A DNA stretch of 23,927 bases from an uncultured Clostridia bacterium (GTDB lineage Bacteria; Bacillota; Clostridia; TANB77; CAG-465). The position numbers were made by a program, and so were the translations under genes. The notes beneath the pieces were generated by a model that saw only the letters and a list, made by a program, of their open reading frames with translations, was not told the DNA's origin and ran no database searches. The DNA lies in contig CAKOYA010000018.1 of assembly GCA_934130325.1 (NCBI GenBank), forward strand, positions 1 through 23,927, in the 5' to 3' direction. This document shows, one piece after another, positions 15,379 to 23,224 of this stretch (position 1 is its first letter; the number at the start of each line of letters is the position of its first letter).

Positions 15379-15480
15379 AAAAAATCACCTCATACCTTTA
15401 CAAATTTATTATAACACTAATTAATTAAAAATAAAATATCTCAAATTATAATTTTAAGTCCTATTCTCTATTATAACATA

Positions 15481-16383
15481 CTAAGAAGTCAAAAATTTAG
15501 TACAGTAAAAATTTCCTTCTGTTATATTTGAATTTATATTCTTAAAAATATAATCTATTTTATTTCTTATTTTTTGTCCTTTAGTTACATAGCTTTGTGG
15601 ATATTGCATTATCATTAGTTCTGCAAATATCTCAGCCCTATCTTCCTTTTCAGATGATTTTGAATACTTAGTTACAAAATAATATTGATTATTTAAGTTA
15701 ATTTTTTCATCTTTTTCATCACTTTTTTCTTTAATATATACATAGTCTTTTGTCAATTTTGACGTATCTTTTTCATAATTAAAATCTTTAGGATTTAATT
15801 CATTCCAATTATTATACAAGTTACTATTTTCTTTTGACATATAATATTCTAGTACGTGATAAATTTCATGATGTAGAGCCCTTTCTAGTTTTTCTGTATT
15901 ACTTATATATACTCTATATTCATCTAAATTATTTCGTGATGCAAGAGCTATATTATTGTTTTCAAAATGGTCTACAATCATTATATATATAGGATTTTGA
16001 TTTGAAATACTCATATTAAAAGTTTCCATTGGATATTTTTTTAACGCCTTATATATTATTTTTAAATTATTATTAACTATATTTTCATCAAATTGTGCTA
16101 CTGCATCCAATCTATTTGCAAATGGAACTACTTTTTTTCCATACATTACATTTATTCCAAATTCATTATTTATTTTCTCAATATATTCTTCATTTTCTAA
16201 TTCTATCGTGCTATTATTTGAAGACGCAAGCGATAATACCTCCGTAGAATCACTTTCTAATACTGGAATTTTTACTGTTTTAATAACTAAAACAGTTGCT
16301 ATTACTATTGGAATTAAGAGCATTATATCAGTTATTATTGAAAGTCGCTTTTTATTTTCCTTTAAAGTCTTAGACTCTAGCAT
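15481..16383 (-). CDS. Membrane-anchored putative zinc metallopeptidase (HExxH zincin, 300 aa)
   Basis: A single membrane segment (about residues 18-36, IMLLIPIVIATVLVI) places the rest outside the cell. HHEIYHVLEYY contains the zinc-binding HExxH (His172, Glu173, His176). It is followed by NNWNELNPKDFNY (191-203) and, about 75 residues after the HExxH, KEDRAEIFAELM (246-257), whose Glu247 or Glu251 could be the third ligand. This spacing and the WNELNP and EDRAE motifs match the putative zinc-binding metallopeptidase families seen near sporulation and cell-surface genes, so a peptidase function is likely. AGGAGG precedes ATG 16383. It starts 12 bp after the upstream multi-pass membrane gene, so the two form an operon. 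Confidence 0.8.
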   Translation of the reverse strand: MLESKTLKENKKRLSIITDIMLLIPIVIATVLVIKTVKIPVLESDSTEVLSLASSNNSTIELENEEYIEKINNEFGINVMYGKKVVPFANRLDAVAQFDENIVNNNLKIIYKALKKYPMETFNMSISNQNPIYIMIVDHFENNNIALASRNNLDEYRVYISNTEKLERALHHEIYHVLEYYMSKENSNLYNNWNELNPKDFNYEKDTSKLTKDYVYIKEKSDEKDEKINLNNQYYFVTKYSKSSEKEDRAEIFAELMIMQYPQSYVTKGQKIRNKIDYIFKNINSNITEGNFYCTKFLTS

Positions 16384-16395
16384 ATTTCCTCCTAA

Positions 16396-17466
16396 TTATT
16401 CTTTTGAATCTATATACTCAATTGATAATGATTTTAGTATATATATATATGGTTCTTCTTTTGCCTCTTTTAAATTCTTTTCATATCCTTTAATATACAT
16501 ATTTGATATAACGATATCTTTTTTATTATTTTTGTTTACAATAGACATTTCAATTTGATCTATACTATCATATTTTTCATATTTTTTTATATCATTTAAA
16601 AATTCTACTAATTGCTTTGCAAAATTTTCTTTTTGTTCAGAAGACAATTCATCTACTTCATTACTTACTTTTATAATGAATTGCTCCTTTTTCTCATATT
16701 CTATATCTATTAATAAATTTTGATACTTACTATAACATCCTTTAGATTTTAAAAATTCTATTATTTTTCTTTTTTCATCGTTATTATTTTCTTCTATATT
16801 TAATTGTTTATACTCATCTACTACATTATTTTTATCTTTTAAATACACTTTAAAAGACCTAATACTTCCATCATCTTTATCTAAAACTTTAAACTTAAAA
16901 TGATTATTTATACCTACAGAATATGAAGAACTAATCAAATCAGAAATATTAATATTTAAATAATTTTTTTCTAGATAGGAATCTAATGTATTTTTGCAAA
17001 TATTGTATTCAATGATATTTCCATTAGTATAATTATTTATTAATATTGAAAAAATAATTATTAACAACGTAGTAAAATACAGTCTAACAGTTTTTTTACT
17101 GAATTTATTTTTTCTTTTTCTGTTTTCTTTCATCTTCTTATATGATTTAAATATATATTCACCTAACAATTCACCCATAGCAATATCTAGAGCTATTATT
17201 CCACTATATACTATATTTTCTAGCCAATACATATTCCCCTTTGTATATACTATACAAATAGATACAACACTTCCAAAAACAGTGGTTACAACACCTCTTT
17301 TAAATACTATATTTCCTACAATTCCAAGTATAATAAGTAGTGGAATAAAATTAAAATATATAGGTCCATATATTTTACAAAAAATTACAATTATAACAGC
17401 AAAAATATATACAATTGCTTCAATATATTCCAACTGCTTTTTTGAGAAAATTGATTTTAACTTCAT
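16396..17466 (-). CDS. Multi-pass membrane protein with large extracytoplasmic domain, unknown (356 aa)
   Basis: The first 110 residues hold about four hydrophobic segments (IEAIVYIFAVIIVIF, FIPLLIILGIVGNIVF, TTVFGSVVSICIVY and NIVYSGIIALDIAMGELLG). A positive loop (KKMKENRKRKNKFSKK) and a further membrane span (about 130-145) follow, and the last 200 residues are hydrophilic and probably extracytoplasmic. I do not recognise the family. It has a strong promoter and AAAGGTGAAAG before ATG 17466, and is co-directional with the zincin gene 12 bp downstream, so it may act as partner or substrate of that peptidase. That pairing is inferred only from position. Confidence 0.75.
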   Translation of the reverse strand: MKLKSIFSKKQLEYIEAIVYIFAVIIVIFCKIYGPIYFNFIPLLIILGIVGNIVFKRGVVTTVFGSVVSICIVYTKGNMYWLENIVYSGIIALDIAMGELLGEYIFKSYKKMKENRKRKNKFSKKTVRLYFTTLLIIIFSILINNYTNGNIIEYNICKNTLDSYLEKNYLNINISDLISSSYSVGINNHFKFKVLDKDDGSIRSFKVYLKDKNNVVDEYKQLNIEENNNDEKRKIIEFLKSKGCYSKYQNLLIDIEYEKKEQFIIKVSNEVDELSSEQKENFAKQLVEFLNDIKKYEKYDSIDQIEMSIVNKNNKKDIVISNMYIKGYEKNLKEAKEEPYIYILKSLSIEYIDSKE

Positions 17467-17492
17467 ACTTTCACCTTTTATATATACTAAAA

Positions 17493-17521
17493 ATTATATA
17501 CTTAAATAAAACTTTTTTCAA
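17493..17521 (-). promoter_or_regulatory. Sigma-A-like promoter of the membrane protein-zincin operon
   Basis: Minus strand: TTGAAA (17521-17516), 17 nt, TATAAT (17498-17493), about 25 nt before the gene start at 17466. Confidence 0.7.
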
Positions 17522-17570
17522 CATTTTTTTATAAATTGAAGATTTGTATTTAATTAAAAACATTAAAAAT

Positions 17571-17599
17571 TTGACATACTTAAAATTTTATGGTAATAT
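17571..17599 (+). promoter_or_regulatory. Promoter of tRNA-Gly
   Basis: TTGACA (17571-17576), 17 nt, TAATAT (17594-17599), extended TGG before the -10. The predicted start is about 5 nt upstream of the tRNA. Confidence 0.8.
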
Positions 17600-17610
17600 T
17601 TAATATGTAA

Positions 17611-17684
<74 letters not shown>

Positions 17685-17725
17685 TAAGATAAAATCGTTG
17701 CATCAATGTGACGTTAATGATTAAG

Positions 17726-17750
17726 TCAACTAGTAATAGTTGATTTTTTT
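17726..17750 (+). terminator. Terminator downstream of tRNA-Gly
   Basis: Stem TCAACTA/TAGTTGA (17726-17732 and 17737-17743), GTAA loop, then T7. It is about 40 nt after the tRNA CCA end. Confidence 0.8.
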
Positions 17751-17776
17751 GTGCGTTATTGCAAAGAAAGGTGTGA

Positions 17777-17936
17777 TGTGATATGTTTAAAATAATTAAG
17801 AAGAAAATCAGTATGAGCGATGAACTATTGAATACTTAATTAAAATAAATTTCATTATCTTGGATATTTTCAAGATGAACGAGCAATTGGAACTAAAATT
17901 GAATATCTAAAATTACAAAATACTACACTATACCTG
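17777..17936 (+). pseudogene. Possible remnant of a small degraded gene
   Basis: AAAGGTG and a suitable gap precede an ATG at 17783 that opens MFKIIKKKISMSDELLNT and then stops. The following bases, read one frame over, give a sensible amphipathic stretch (HYLGYFQDERAIGTKIEYLK) broken by stops upstream. It ends at the hairpin at 17938-17980. The arrangement suggests a small ORF that has decayed by nonsense and frame changes, but the stretch is short and no family is recognised, so this is a weak call. Nothing else is apparent between the tRNA terminator and the MFS gene. Confidence 0.25.
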
Positions 17937-17937
17937 A

Positions 17938-17980
17938 AAAGTATAAAGACAATGCAAACTAAGCATTGTCTTTATACTTT
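17938..17980. terminator. Long perfect hairpin ending the HAD-MFS operon
   Basis: A perfect 18-bp inverted repeat (17938-17955 with 17963-17980, AAAGTATAAAGACAATGC arm) with a 7-nt loop overlaps the stop of the MFS gene at 17979-17981. The T-runs after it are short on both strands. It probably ends the minus-strand operon and may also stop plus-strand transcription. Confidence 0.7.
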
Positions 17981-19163
17981 ATTTATCATTTTTGCTAATC
18001 TTTGATAAAAATATTCCCATCAACATAATGCTTAATGTTAAAAATAACATTAAGCTATTTAAATATTTTCCTGAATCTATTATAGATACCATTAATAACA
18101 ATATATAGCTTATAATTCTACCGAAATTTAATACAATTTCCCTTAGCGACCAAAATTCCATTTGATTATCATTTTTTATTAACGGAATGTTGGACAAATT
18201 AAATAATCTAATATCAATAATAAAATTCAAAACACCTACTAACGAACTATAACAAAAATAATATAAACATAAGACAACATTATTATTTAATATTAATAAA
18301 AGAATTAAGCTAACAACTGGAATAATTGCACAAATAACAATAATATTTTTATCATCCCTATTTTTATAATATTTGGTATATACATACTGAAATATTATAG
18401 TTAACAAACTAGAAATGGATGAAAAAACTCCTAAATTTAAATCAGTTTTAAAAGCATTAATAATCAATAATGTAATTAAAATTTTGAGAGCTCCATCTGC
18501 AATACTCATACCTTTGAAAAAGTCTAGTCTTATTATGTTTTTCACATCTGTATTCTTTAATAATGTTTTCAATGAACTAAAAGGAGTAAATTTTGCATTC
18601 TTATATGTAGTAGGTTTTAAGAAAAAAGATATAACTATTTGTATAATTGATATTATTAATATAATTATAGCAGTCAATACAAAATTAGTAGTAGTTATTA
18701 TTGTTCCTAAAATTATTGGAGTTAATATTCCTACTATTGTAACAATTGTTTTTCTTTTAAATTCATATTGATCTCTTATATCATTACTTACTTTATCTGA
18801 TAAAAATAAATTATATGGATAAAAATAAGTTATCATTGAAGTACCATATAAAAACGAAATTAAAGGTAAATAATTTAATATTTTTTCTTTTAATATTATA
18901 ATTGTTAGTACATATACTGCATTTAATATAACTCCAATTCTAAACATACCGATTTGAAATTTATTTTTTATTATATATCCTAATATTAAGCCAAAAAATC
19001 CTACACATAAAAAGACAAGAATATTATAAATTGATAAATCAATTAATGAATTCTCTGATATCTTAAAAAAATAGGCTGTTAAAAATGGACCTGAAAAAAT
19101 AGTTATTATTTCTCTCAATACATTTGAAACTATTAATATATTTGCTTCTCTATTTTTGCCCAT
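17979..19163 (-). CDS. MFS-type transporter (about 12 membrane segments, 394 aa)
   Basis: Twelve hydrophobic segments of 15-25 residues alternate with short charged loops. The halves are divided by a central cytoplasmic loop (about residues 186-215, KPTTYKNAKFTPFSSLKTLLKNTDVKN), the usual layout of the major facilitator superfamily. A loop DKVSNDIRDQYEFKRKTI between segments 4 and 5 is rich in charge. The substrate is unknown. The first 14 bp overlap the end of the HAD phosphatase gene on the same strand, indicating translational coupling. A HAD hydrolase paired with an exporter could act on a phosphorylated or exported metabolite, but this is inference. Confidence 0.7.
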   Translation of the reverse strand: MGKNREANILIVSNVLREIITIFSGPFLTAYFFKISENSLIDLSIYNILVFLCVGFFGLILGYIIKNKFQIGMFRIGVILNAVYVLTIIILKEKILNYLPLISFLYGTSMITYFYPYNLFLSDKVSNDIRDQYEFKRKTIVTIVGILTPIILGTIITTTNFVLTAIIILIISIIQIVISFFLKPTTYKNAKFTPFSSLKTLLKNTDVKNIIRLDFFKGMSIADGALKILITLLIINAFKTDLNLGVFSSISSLLTIIFQYVYTKYYKNRDDKNIIVICAIIPVVSLILLLILNNNVVLCLYYFCYSSLVGVLNFIIDIRLFNLSNIPLIKNDNQMEFWSLREIVLNFGRIISYILLLMVSIIDSGKYLNSLMLFLTLSIMLMGIFLSKISKNDK

Positions 19164-19863
19164 TTAAAATCTCCTTTATTAAACTGGATACACTATTATA
19201 TTCTTTAATAGCGACTAATTTTAATTCTGATACTGAATCTTTCATACAGTAACCATTAAATTCTTGTACCATTTCTATATCACTATAACTATCACCTATA
19301 ACATACGTATTAGTTTTATTAACATTATTCAAAAAATTAATTAGCCAATATATGGCTTCAGCTTTATTTGTTTTATTAGAAATAATTTCAACAGAATTTG
19401 TATTCACATAATATGCTTTAACATAATTTCCATATTTGTTGTTAATAACATTTGCTTTATCTAATGCATATTCTTTTGAACTGTATTTTACGTTTATTTT
19501 AGTTAAATCTTTGTGTTCAAATGTTACTCTACTATCAATTCCGCTACAACAAAAATAATCTATACTCTCACTTAAATTTAAATCATTTTGAATTTGTGAA
19601 ATAATCTCATTAGAAATACAAATATTAAATAAAACTTTATTATTTTTATCTATAATGGTCGCTCCATGGTTTAAAATAGCATAATTGTAATTAAATTTAT
19701 ATATATCCAATTTACTATGAAAATCTAAATAGCTTCTTCCAGTCGCAATAGCAAATAAATTACATGAATTTATAAATTTATTTACATATATTTTATTATT
19801 TTCTATATCATCATCATTTAGATAAAATGTCTGATCGTAGTCACTTATTAATAATTTTGACAT
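19150..19863 (-). CDS. HAD-superfamily (Cof-type, class IIB) phosphatase (237 aa)
   Basis: HAD IIB phosphatases use an Asp nucleophile to hydrolyse small phosphorylated metabolites. The key motifs are all visible: Asp8-x-Asp10 in SDYDQTF, ATGRS (40-44), a Lys in NKTNKAEAI (163-171) and GDSYSDIEM (190-198). The cap between about residues 80 and 160 contains a CC pair. The GGAGAAG site precedes ATG 19863. It heads an operon with the MFS transporter and lies in the probable island. The physiological substrate cannot be inferred. Confidence 0.88.
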   Translation of the reverse strand: MSKLLISDYDQTFYLNDDDIENNKIYVNKFINSCNLFAIATGRSYLDFHSKLDIYKFNYNYAILNHGATIIDKNNKVLFNICISNEIISQIQNDLNLSESIDYFCCSGIDSRVTFEHKDLTKINVKYSSKEYALDKANVINNKYGNYVKAYYVNTNSVEIISNKTNKAEAIYWLINFLNNVNKTNTYVIGDSYSDIEMVQEFNGYCMKDSVSELKLVAIKEYNSVSSLIKEILNGQK

Positions 19864-19927
19864 AATACTTCTCCTTTTCTTATTTTTATTAATTATACAT
19901 TAATTTACAATATTTTTCTATACTCCT

Positions 19928-19955
19928 TTGAAATTATGTAATAAAATGATATAAT
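19928..19955 (+). promoter_or_regulatory. Strong promoter for a candidate small RNA
   Basis: TTGAAA (19928-19933), 16 nt, TATAAT (19950-19955), with an extended TGA before the -10. It is divergent from the HAD gene and has no coding sequence downstream on its strand before the terminator at 20033-20069. Confidence 0.7.
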
Positions 19956-19961
19956 AAATTT

Positions 19962-20069
19962 ATAAGAGAGATTTAATCAAATCTTATAGTCTTAATTTCG
20001 TAAACGTGTATAGTTAAAGCTACATTGAAATCAACTCACGGATTGTAAAAGTTCGTGAGTTTTTATTTT
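19962..20069 (+). ncRNA. Candidate small RNA or orphan attenuator (about 105 nt)
   Basis: A complete transcription unit lies on the plus strand between opposing minus-strand genes. A near-consensus extended -10 promoter predicts a start near 19962, and a hairpin with U-tract ends it near 20069. Near the 5' end an AGATTT/AAATCT hairpin with AATC loop forms, extended by TATA pairs, followed by about 50 nt rich in A and U (with TTTCGTAAACGTG and AGCTACATTG elements) before the terminator. No start codon with a ribosome binding site was found. I cannot match it to 6S, tmRNA, SRP or a known riboswitch class. The next plus-strand DNA is antisense to the MATE fragment, so it could be an independent sRNA or an attenuator whose gene was lost. 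Confidence 0.5.
20033..20069 (+). terminator. Rho-independent terminator of the candidate small RNA
   Basis: Stem AACTCACG/CGTGAGTT (20033-20040 and 20054-20061), extendable by G-U and A-T pairs, followed by TTTTATTTT. The minus strand lacks a T-run, so it acts for the plus strand only. Confidence 0.75.
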
Positions 20070-20310
20070 ATACAAATAATTTTGTTTTATTAAATTTTAT
20101 ATATAACCTTAGATATATTGCTCTTACTATTCTGTCTATCCCGCAGACAAAAGCAAGTCCAATTAATCCAATATTGTATTTTTGAATTAAATAACATAGA
20201 GGAATTCGTACACAAATTCCAAGAGTTGGTATATTATTATCATAAAAATATTTAGCTATTATAATTTCATAATAATTGTTATCAAATAGTTTGTAATTTT
20301 TTATAAACAT
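20068..20310 (-). pseudogene. C-terminal fragment of a MATE-family efflux transporter (80 aa)
   Basis: The reading frame of 80 residues contains NIPTLGICVRIPLCYLIQKY followed by GLIGLAFVCGIDRIVRAIYLRLYIKF. That order, a strand with VRIPLxYL, a hydrophobic span, then D-x-IVRAI-x-x-x-IKF, is the last membrane span and C-terminal tail of MATE (multidrug and toxin extrusion) proteins, which are about 450 aa long. All the upstream spans are absent, so the fragment cannot be a working transporter. The ORF starts 17 bp after the hypermodification-like gene with only a weak ribosome binding site. It probably marks a deletion or recombination junction. Confidence 0.6.
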
Positions 20311-20327
20311 TATATTTCTTCATATTC

Positions 20328-21269
20328 TTATTTATATATATTCCATTTTAGTGGGTAAACGTAATTTATTTTATCTTGTTTTGCTATATATTTTTTCTTT
20401 ATCTTAGTTCTGTTAGATTTTAATTCAGGTAATGCTTGTCTGCAATATTTATCTAATTCACAAAATATATTTTGGCAATCGATAAGTTGCAAAGGCCTAT
20501 TACCTATTCTTTTAAAATCTAATTTAAGTCTTTTAAATTCTTCGTCTTGATGCTCATACATATATCTAATAATATCTTCATTACTCATTTTGCCTTTGTC
20601 AATAAAACATTTTTTGATTCCACGAAGTGAACCAGGTCCTGCTACTGTAAATTCATCTTCTTTCCAATTTACCACTTCACTATAATTAATATCAGTTACT
20701 AATTGATAAGCCATGAAATTTCCAATTAATGGATAACTTTTAATTATATTAAATGCTTGTTCCATAGTTTTACATTCAACTATTTTATCTTGTATTTTAT
20801 CTTCATTAAACATTCTATTTAAAAGTGCTAAATGATTATCATGTTTTCTATCATAACCAAATGCTTTATTAGCACAACTAATATAAGCATCATTATAAAT
20901 TTTAATTCCATTTGATATAGCACTTTCTAGTACTTTTGAATAAGCTTTAGCATCAAAAGTTTTTAAAGTAATATCATTAAAATTATCTAGTAATAATTCC
21001 CAAGTTGATTCTTTATTAAATAATTTAAATAAAAGTATTCTAAACAACATATCATCATCAGAATAATTTTTACCATTATAAATTACATTTTTTAATAAAT
21101 ACTGGCTAACTCTATCATTAACTCTATAACTATTACAAAATTTATACTCCTGCAATATAGGATCTTTTGTCCATGGCGCAGGTTCGCCATTTAATTTTTT
21201 TATAAAAATATTTTGCCTTTCACAAGCAAAATACCAATACAAATCGTAAACTTCTTGTCTTTTTTTCAT
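20328..21269 (-). CDS. Putative DNA-base-hypermodification protein (5-hmdU DNA kinase helical-domain / aGPT-pyrophosphorylase-like)
   Basis: The 313-aa protein contains PWTKDPILQEYKFCNSYR (32-49) followed by NDRVSQYLLKNVIY (51-64), LFRILLFKLFNKESTWELL (75-93), IGNFMAYQLVTDINYS (182-197), VAGPGSLRGIKKCF (209-222) and QLIDCQNIFCELDKYCR (261-277). I recall these as hallmarks of the helical family described for phage thymine hypermodification (HMUDK helical domain and alpha-glutamyl/putrescinyl-thymine pyrophosphorylase relatives, related to helix-hairpin-helix glycosylases). Identification is from memory of the family, not a search. No P-loop kinase domain is visible. ATG 21269 gives an ATGA overlap with the radical SAM stop and is preceded by GAGG, better than an upstream in-frame ATG at 21308. 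The exact base or substrate is unknown. Confidence 0.7.
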   Translation of the reverse strand: MKKRQEVYDLYWYFACERQNIFIKKLNGEPAPWTKDPILQEYKFCNSYRVNDRVSQYLLKNVIYNGKNYSDDDMLFRILLFKLFNKESTWELLLDNFNDITLKTFDAKAYSKVLESAISNGIKIYNDAYISCANKAFGYDRKHDNHLALLNRMFNEDKIQDKIVECKTMEQAFNIIKSYPLIGNFMAYQLVTDINYSEVVNWKEDEFTVAGPGSLRGIKKCFIDKGKMSNEDIIRYMYEHQDEEFKRLKLDFKRIGNRPLQLIDCQNIFCELDKYCRQALPELKSNRTKIKKKYIAKQDKINYVYPLKWNIYK

Positions 21270-22276
21270 ATCTCCCTCATACATTTTGGATCTCTTGAAT
21301 TTATACATTTTCTTAATACCTTCACTTTATCTTCACTTTTAGTATAGTTGGCTATTATTTTTTGACCAATGCAACCACTTTTACATATTTTATAATTTCT
21401 ACACGTTGAACAACCATTATCAACATTTAAACTTCTAATATTTGAAAAATAGGATGAATTATACATTTCTTCAAGTGTGTTATTTTTAATATTCCCACTA
21501 ATACCAAGTTTGGTAAAATATTTTATGGAGTCACAAGGATAAGCTATGCCATCAAATCCAATAATCATAATCTCATCAGCAATAATACAGGGACTATTTT
21601 CAACACCCAAGATATTCCATGGGCTCCCCAATCTTAATTTTTTCTTATTTTCAAAATTTAAATATAACTCTTTTATCATTAACAACTCTTGTTTAGTTAA
21701 ATCCATTTCTGTTACCCCTTTACCATGAGGAACAAATCTAAGCAAACTAATTTTATCAAAATAAGATTTATCATTAAATAAATTCAAAGTACTAGTTACA
21801 ACTTCATTCATCTTATGAATAGAGTCTTTTGAAACTGTATAATGAAATCCTAATTTAGCGTTATAATCTTTAAAAACTTTATCAAAGAAATCAATATGAG
21901 AATATGTAGATAAATCCTGTTCCTCTGATAAAGTATCAGCTAAAGAATATATAATTTTATTTAAACCATTATCTAATAATTCTCTATATTTATTTAAGTT
22001 TTTTTCATCTCTATAAGCAAAAGTATATAGTGTCGAATTCATACCTAATTTGGAAGTTAATTTTATTAACTCTGGCAGTCTTTCATACATTAAGGGTTCT
22101 CCACCAGTAAATACTATTGTTTCTACATTCATGTCTTTTGCTTCATATATGATTTTTTTTACATCTTCAAAATCTAATTCTTTTACATTATTATAGATAT
22201 TAGTTGCACTGCTTGAGCAATGCTTACAATTTCTGGCACATCTATTAGTAAGTTCAATTTTTACCTCTTTTAACAT
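21266..22276 (-). CDS. Radical SAM enzyme with SPASM-like C-terminal cysteine cluster (336 aa)
   Basis: Radical SAM enzymes cleave S-adenosylmethionine at a [4Fe-4S] cluster bound by CxxxCxxC, here Cys13-ARN-Cys17-KH-Cys20. GGEP (58-61) follows at the usual place. The C-terminal quarter holds Cys230, Cys248 (in GIAYPCDS), Cys289, Cys292, Cys298 and Cys302, then Cys324 and Cys332. GNIKNNTLEEMYNS before the cluster is typical of SPASM/twitch domains that carry extra clusters and often act on peptides. The start at 22276 has GGAGG 8 nt upstream. An in-frame extension to 22384 has no such site. It is coupled by ATGA to the hypermodification-like gene, which suggests a joint modification pathway, but the substrate is unknown. 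Confidence 0.88.
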   Translation of the reverse strand: MLKEVKIELTNRCARNCKHCSSSATNIYNNVKELDFEDVKKIIYEAKDMNVETIVFTGGEPLMYERLPELIKLTSKLGMNSTLYTFAYRDEKNLNKYRELLDNGLNKIIYSLADTLSEEQDLSTYSHIDFFDKVFKDYNAKLGFHYTVSKDSIHKMNEVVTSTLNLFNDKSYFDKISLLRFVPHGKGVTEMDLTKQELLMIKELYLNFENKKKLRLGSPWNILGVENSPCIIADEIMIIGFDGIAYPCDSIKYFTKLGISGNIKNNTLEEMYNSSYFSNIRSLNVDNGCSTCRNYKICKSGCIGQKIIANYTKSEDKVKVLRKCINSRDPKCMREI

Positions 22277-22346
22277 TGTCATTACCTCCAAAAAATAATT
22301 TATAAATTCAATTTCCTGAATTTTTCCATCTAATAATTCTTGCATT

Positions 22347-23192
22347 TCAGATAAATAACCGTTTATTTTTCCTAATACTTTCACCTAGATCTTTCTCTCG
22401 TTTTCTTATAACTACTAGTTTTTTCATTATATCTTGAAATTGATTGTAACTCTTTTCACCTGTTTCTACATTTAGTGCCAGTGACTCTACATAGGCTTGT
22501 TTAAATTTTTGTTCATCAGAAATCCATGCAGCTTTAACAATCGATTTTTCATCTACTTTTTCAGCTAACATATATATTGCTTTTGTTTACGCCTCATATG
22601 TTAATATTTCATCAGGATTTTTTCCTTCAATTCTATTTGAAATATAATTTACTATAGCTTCAACATTATTGTTATTCTTAAATTGTCTATATTCTCAAAA
22701 AAAACGATCTTTATAAGTTTCAGAAAAAATATGTTCTTCTCCAAAACCCCATTTATCTTTTATGGTATATGCAGAATGAGTTAATTCGTGTATTAATGTA
22801 CTTTTTATTAATTCTTTTTTCATTTGTATATCGTGTATTATTTCTTGTTTATCTGCCTCTGTATATATATCTCAGCTTTGCTTATCTAACTTAGACAATT
22901 CTAAATCGGCTTCATTAAAATAAATAAGAATTTCATTTTCATCAGTATTATCTGCAACTCTCCCTTTATATGATCCAAATTCTCCATGTAGTGCTTTTTC
23001 TCGACCAGCAAAGGTTACTTTATCTAAATTATCTTCTAGTCTTTTAAATAACTCTTGTACTGGAATAACATCTCCATGTAATCTTGTATGTCCTTCTATA
23101 AACTCAGTTATACATTCCTGTATAAAAGGATTTTCAAAATTTTTATTTTTACAAAATTCATCTATTTTATTTCTCAATTCTTGTTTTTCCAT
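22347..23192 (-). pseudogene. HELTH-type zinc metallopeptidase gene interrupted by three in-frame stops
   Basis: One frame from ATG 23192 (GAGGGG upstream) to 22347 (282 codons) reads as one protein but contains TGA at 22872-22874, TGA at 22695-22697 and TAA at 22587-22589. Ignoring these, it reads MEKQELRNKIDEF...AGREKALHGEFGSYKG...IYFNEADLELSKLDKQS, then DIYTEADKQEIIHDIQ...LIKSTLIHELTHSAYTIKDKWGFGEEH...KDRFF, then EYRQFK...KAIYMLAEKVDEKSIVKAAW. HELTH is a zincin HExxH, and this is the kind of peptidase-like family common in Clostridia. Both TGA codons sit where Trp would fit. The gene lies upstream of the radical SAM gene and supplies a promoter. It is probably inactive, unless readthrough occurs. 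Confidence 0.7.
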
Positions 23193-23224
23193 ATATTTTT
23201 CCCCTCATTAACGTATTTTTTATT

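Noticed and set aside
22277..22384. N-terminal extension of the radical SAM gene starting at 22384
   Set aside because: The family begins with the strand before CxxxCxxC, and GGAGG lies 8 nt before ATG 22276. The extension has no ribosome binding site of its own and overlaps the end of the peptidase pseudogene.
22564..22875. TGA as a Trp codon across the genome (alternative genetic code)
   Set aside because: tsaE, murE and the radical SAM gene end in TGA within coupled overlaps, intact genes use TGG for Trp, and the pseudogene also carries a TAA, so TGA is a stop here.
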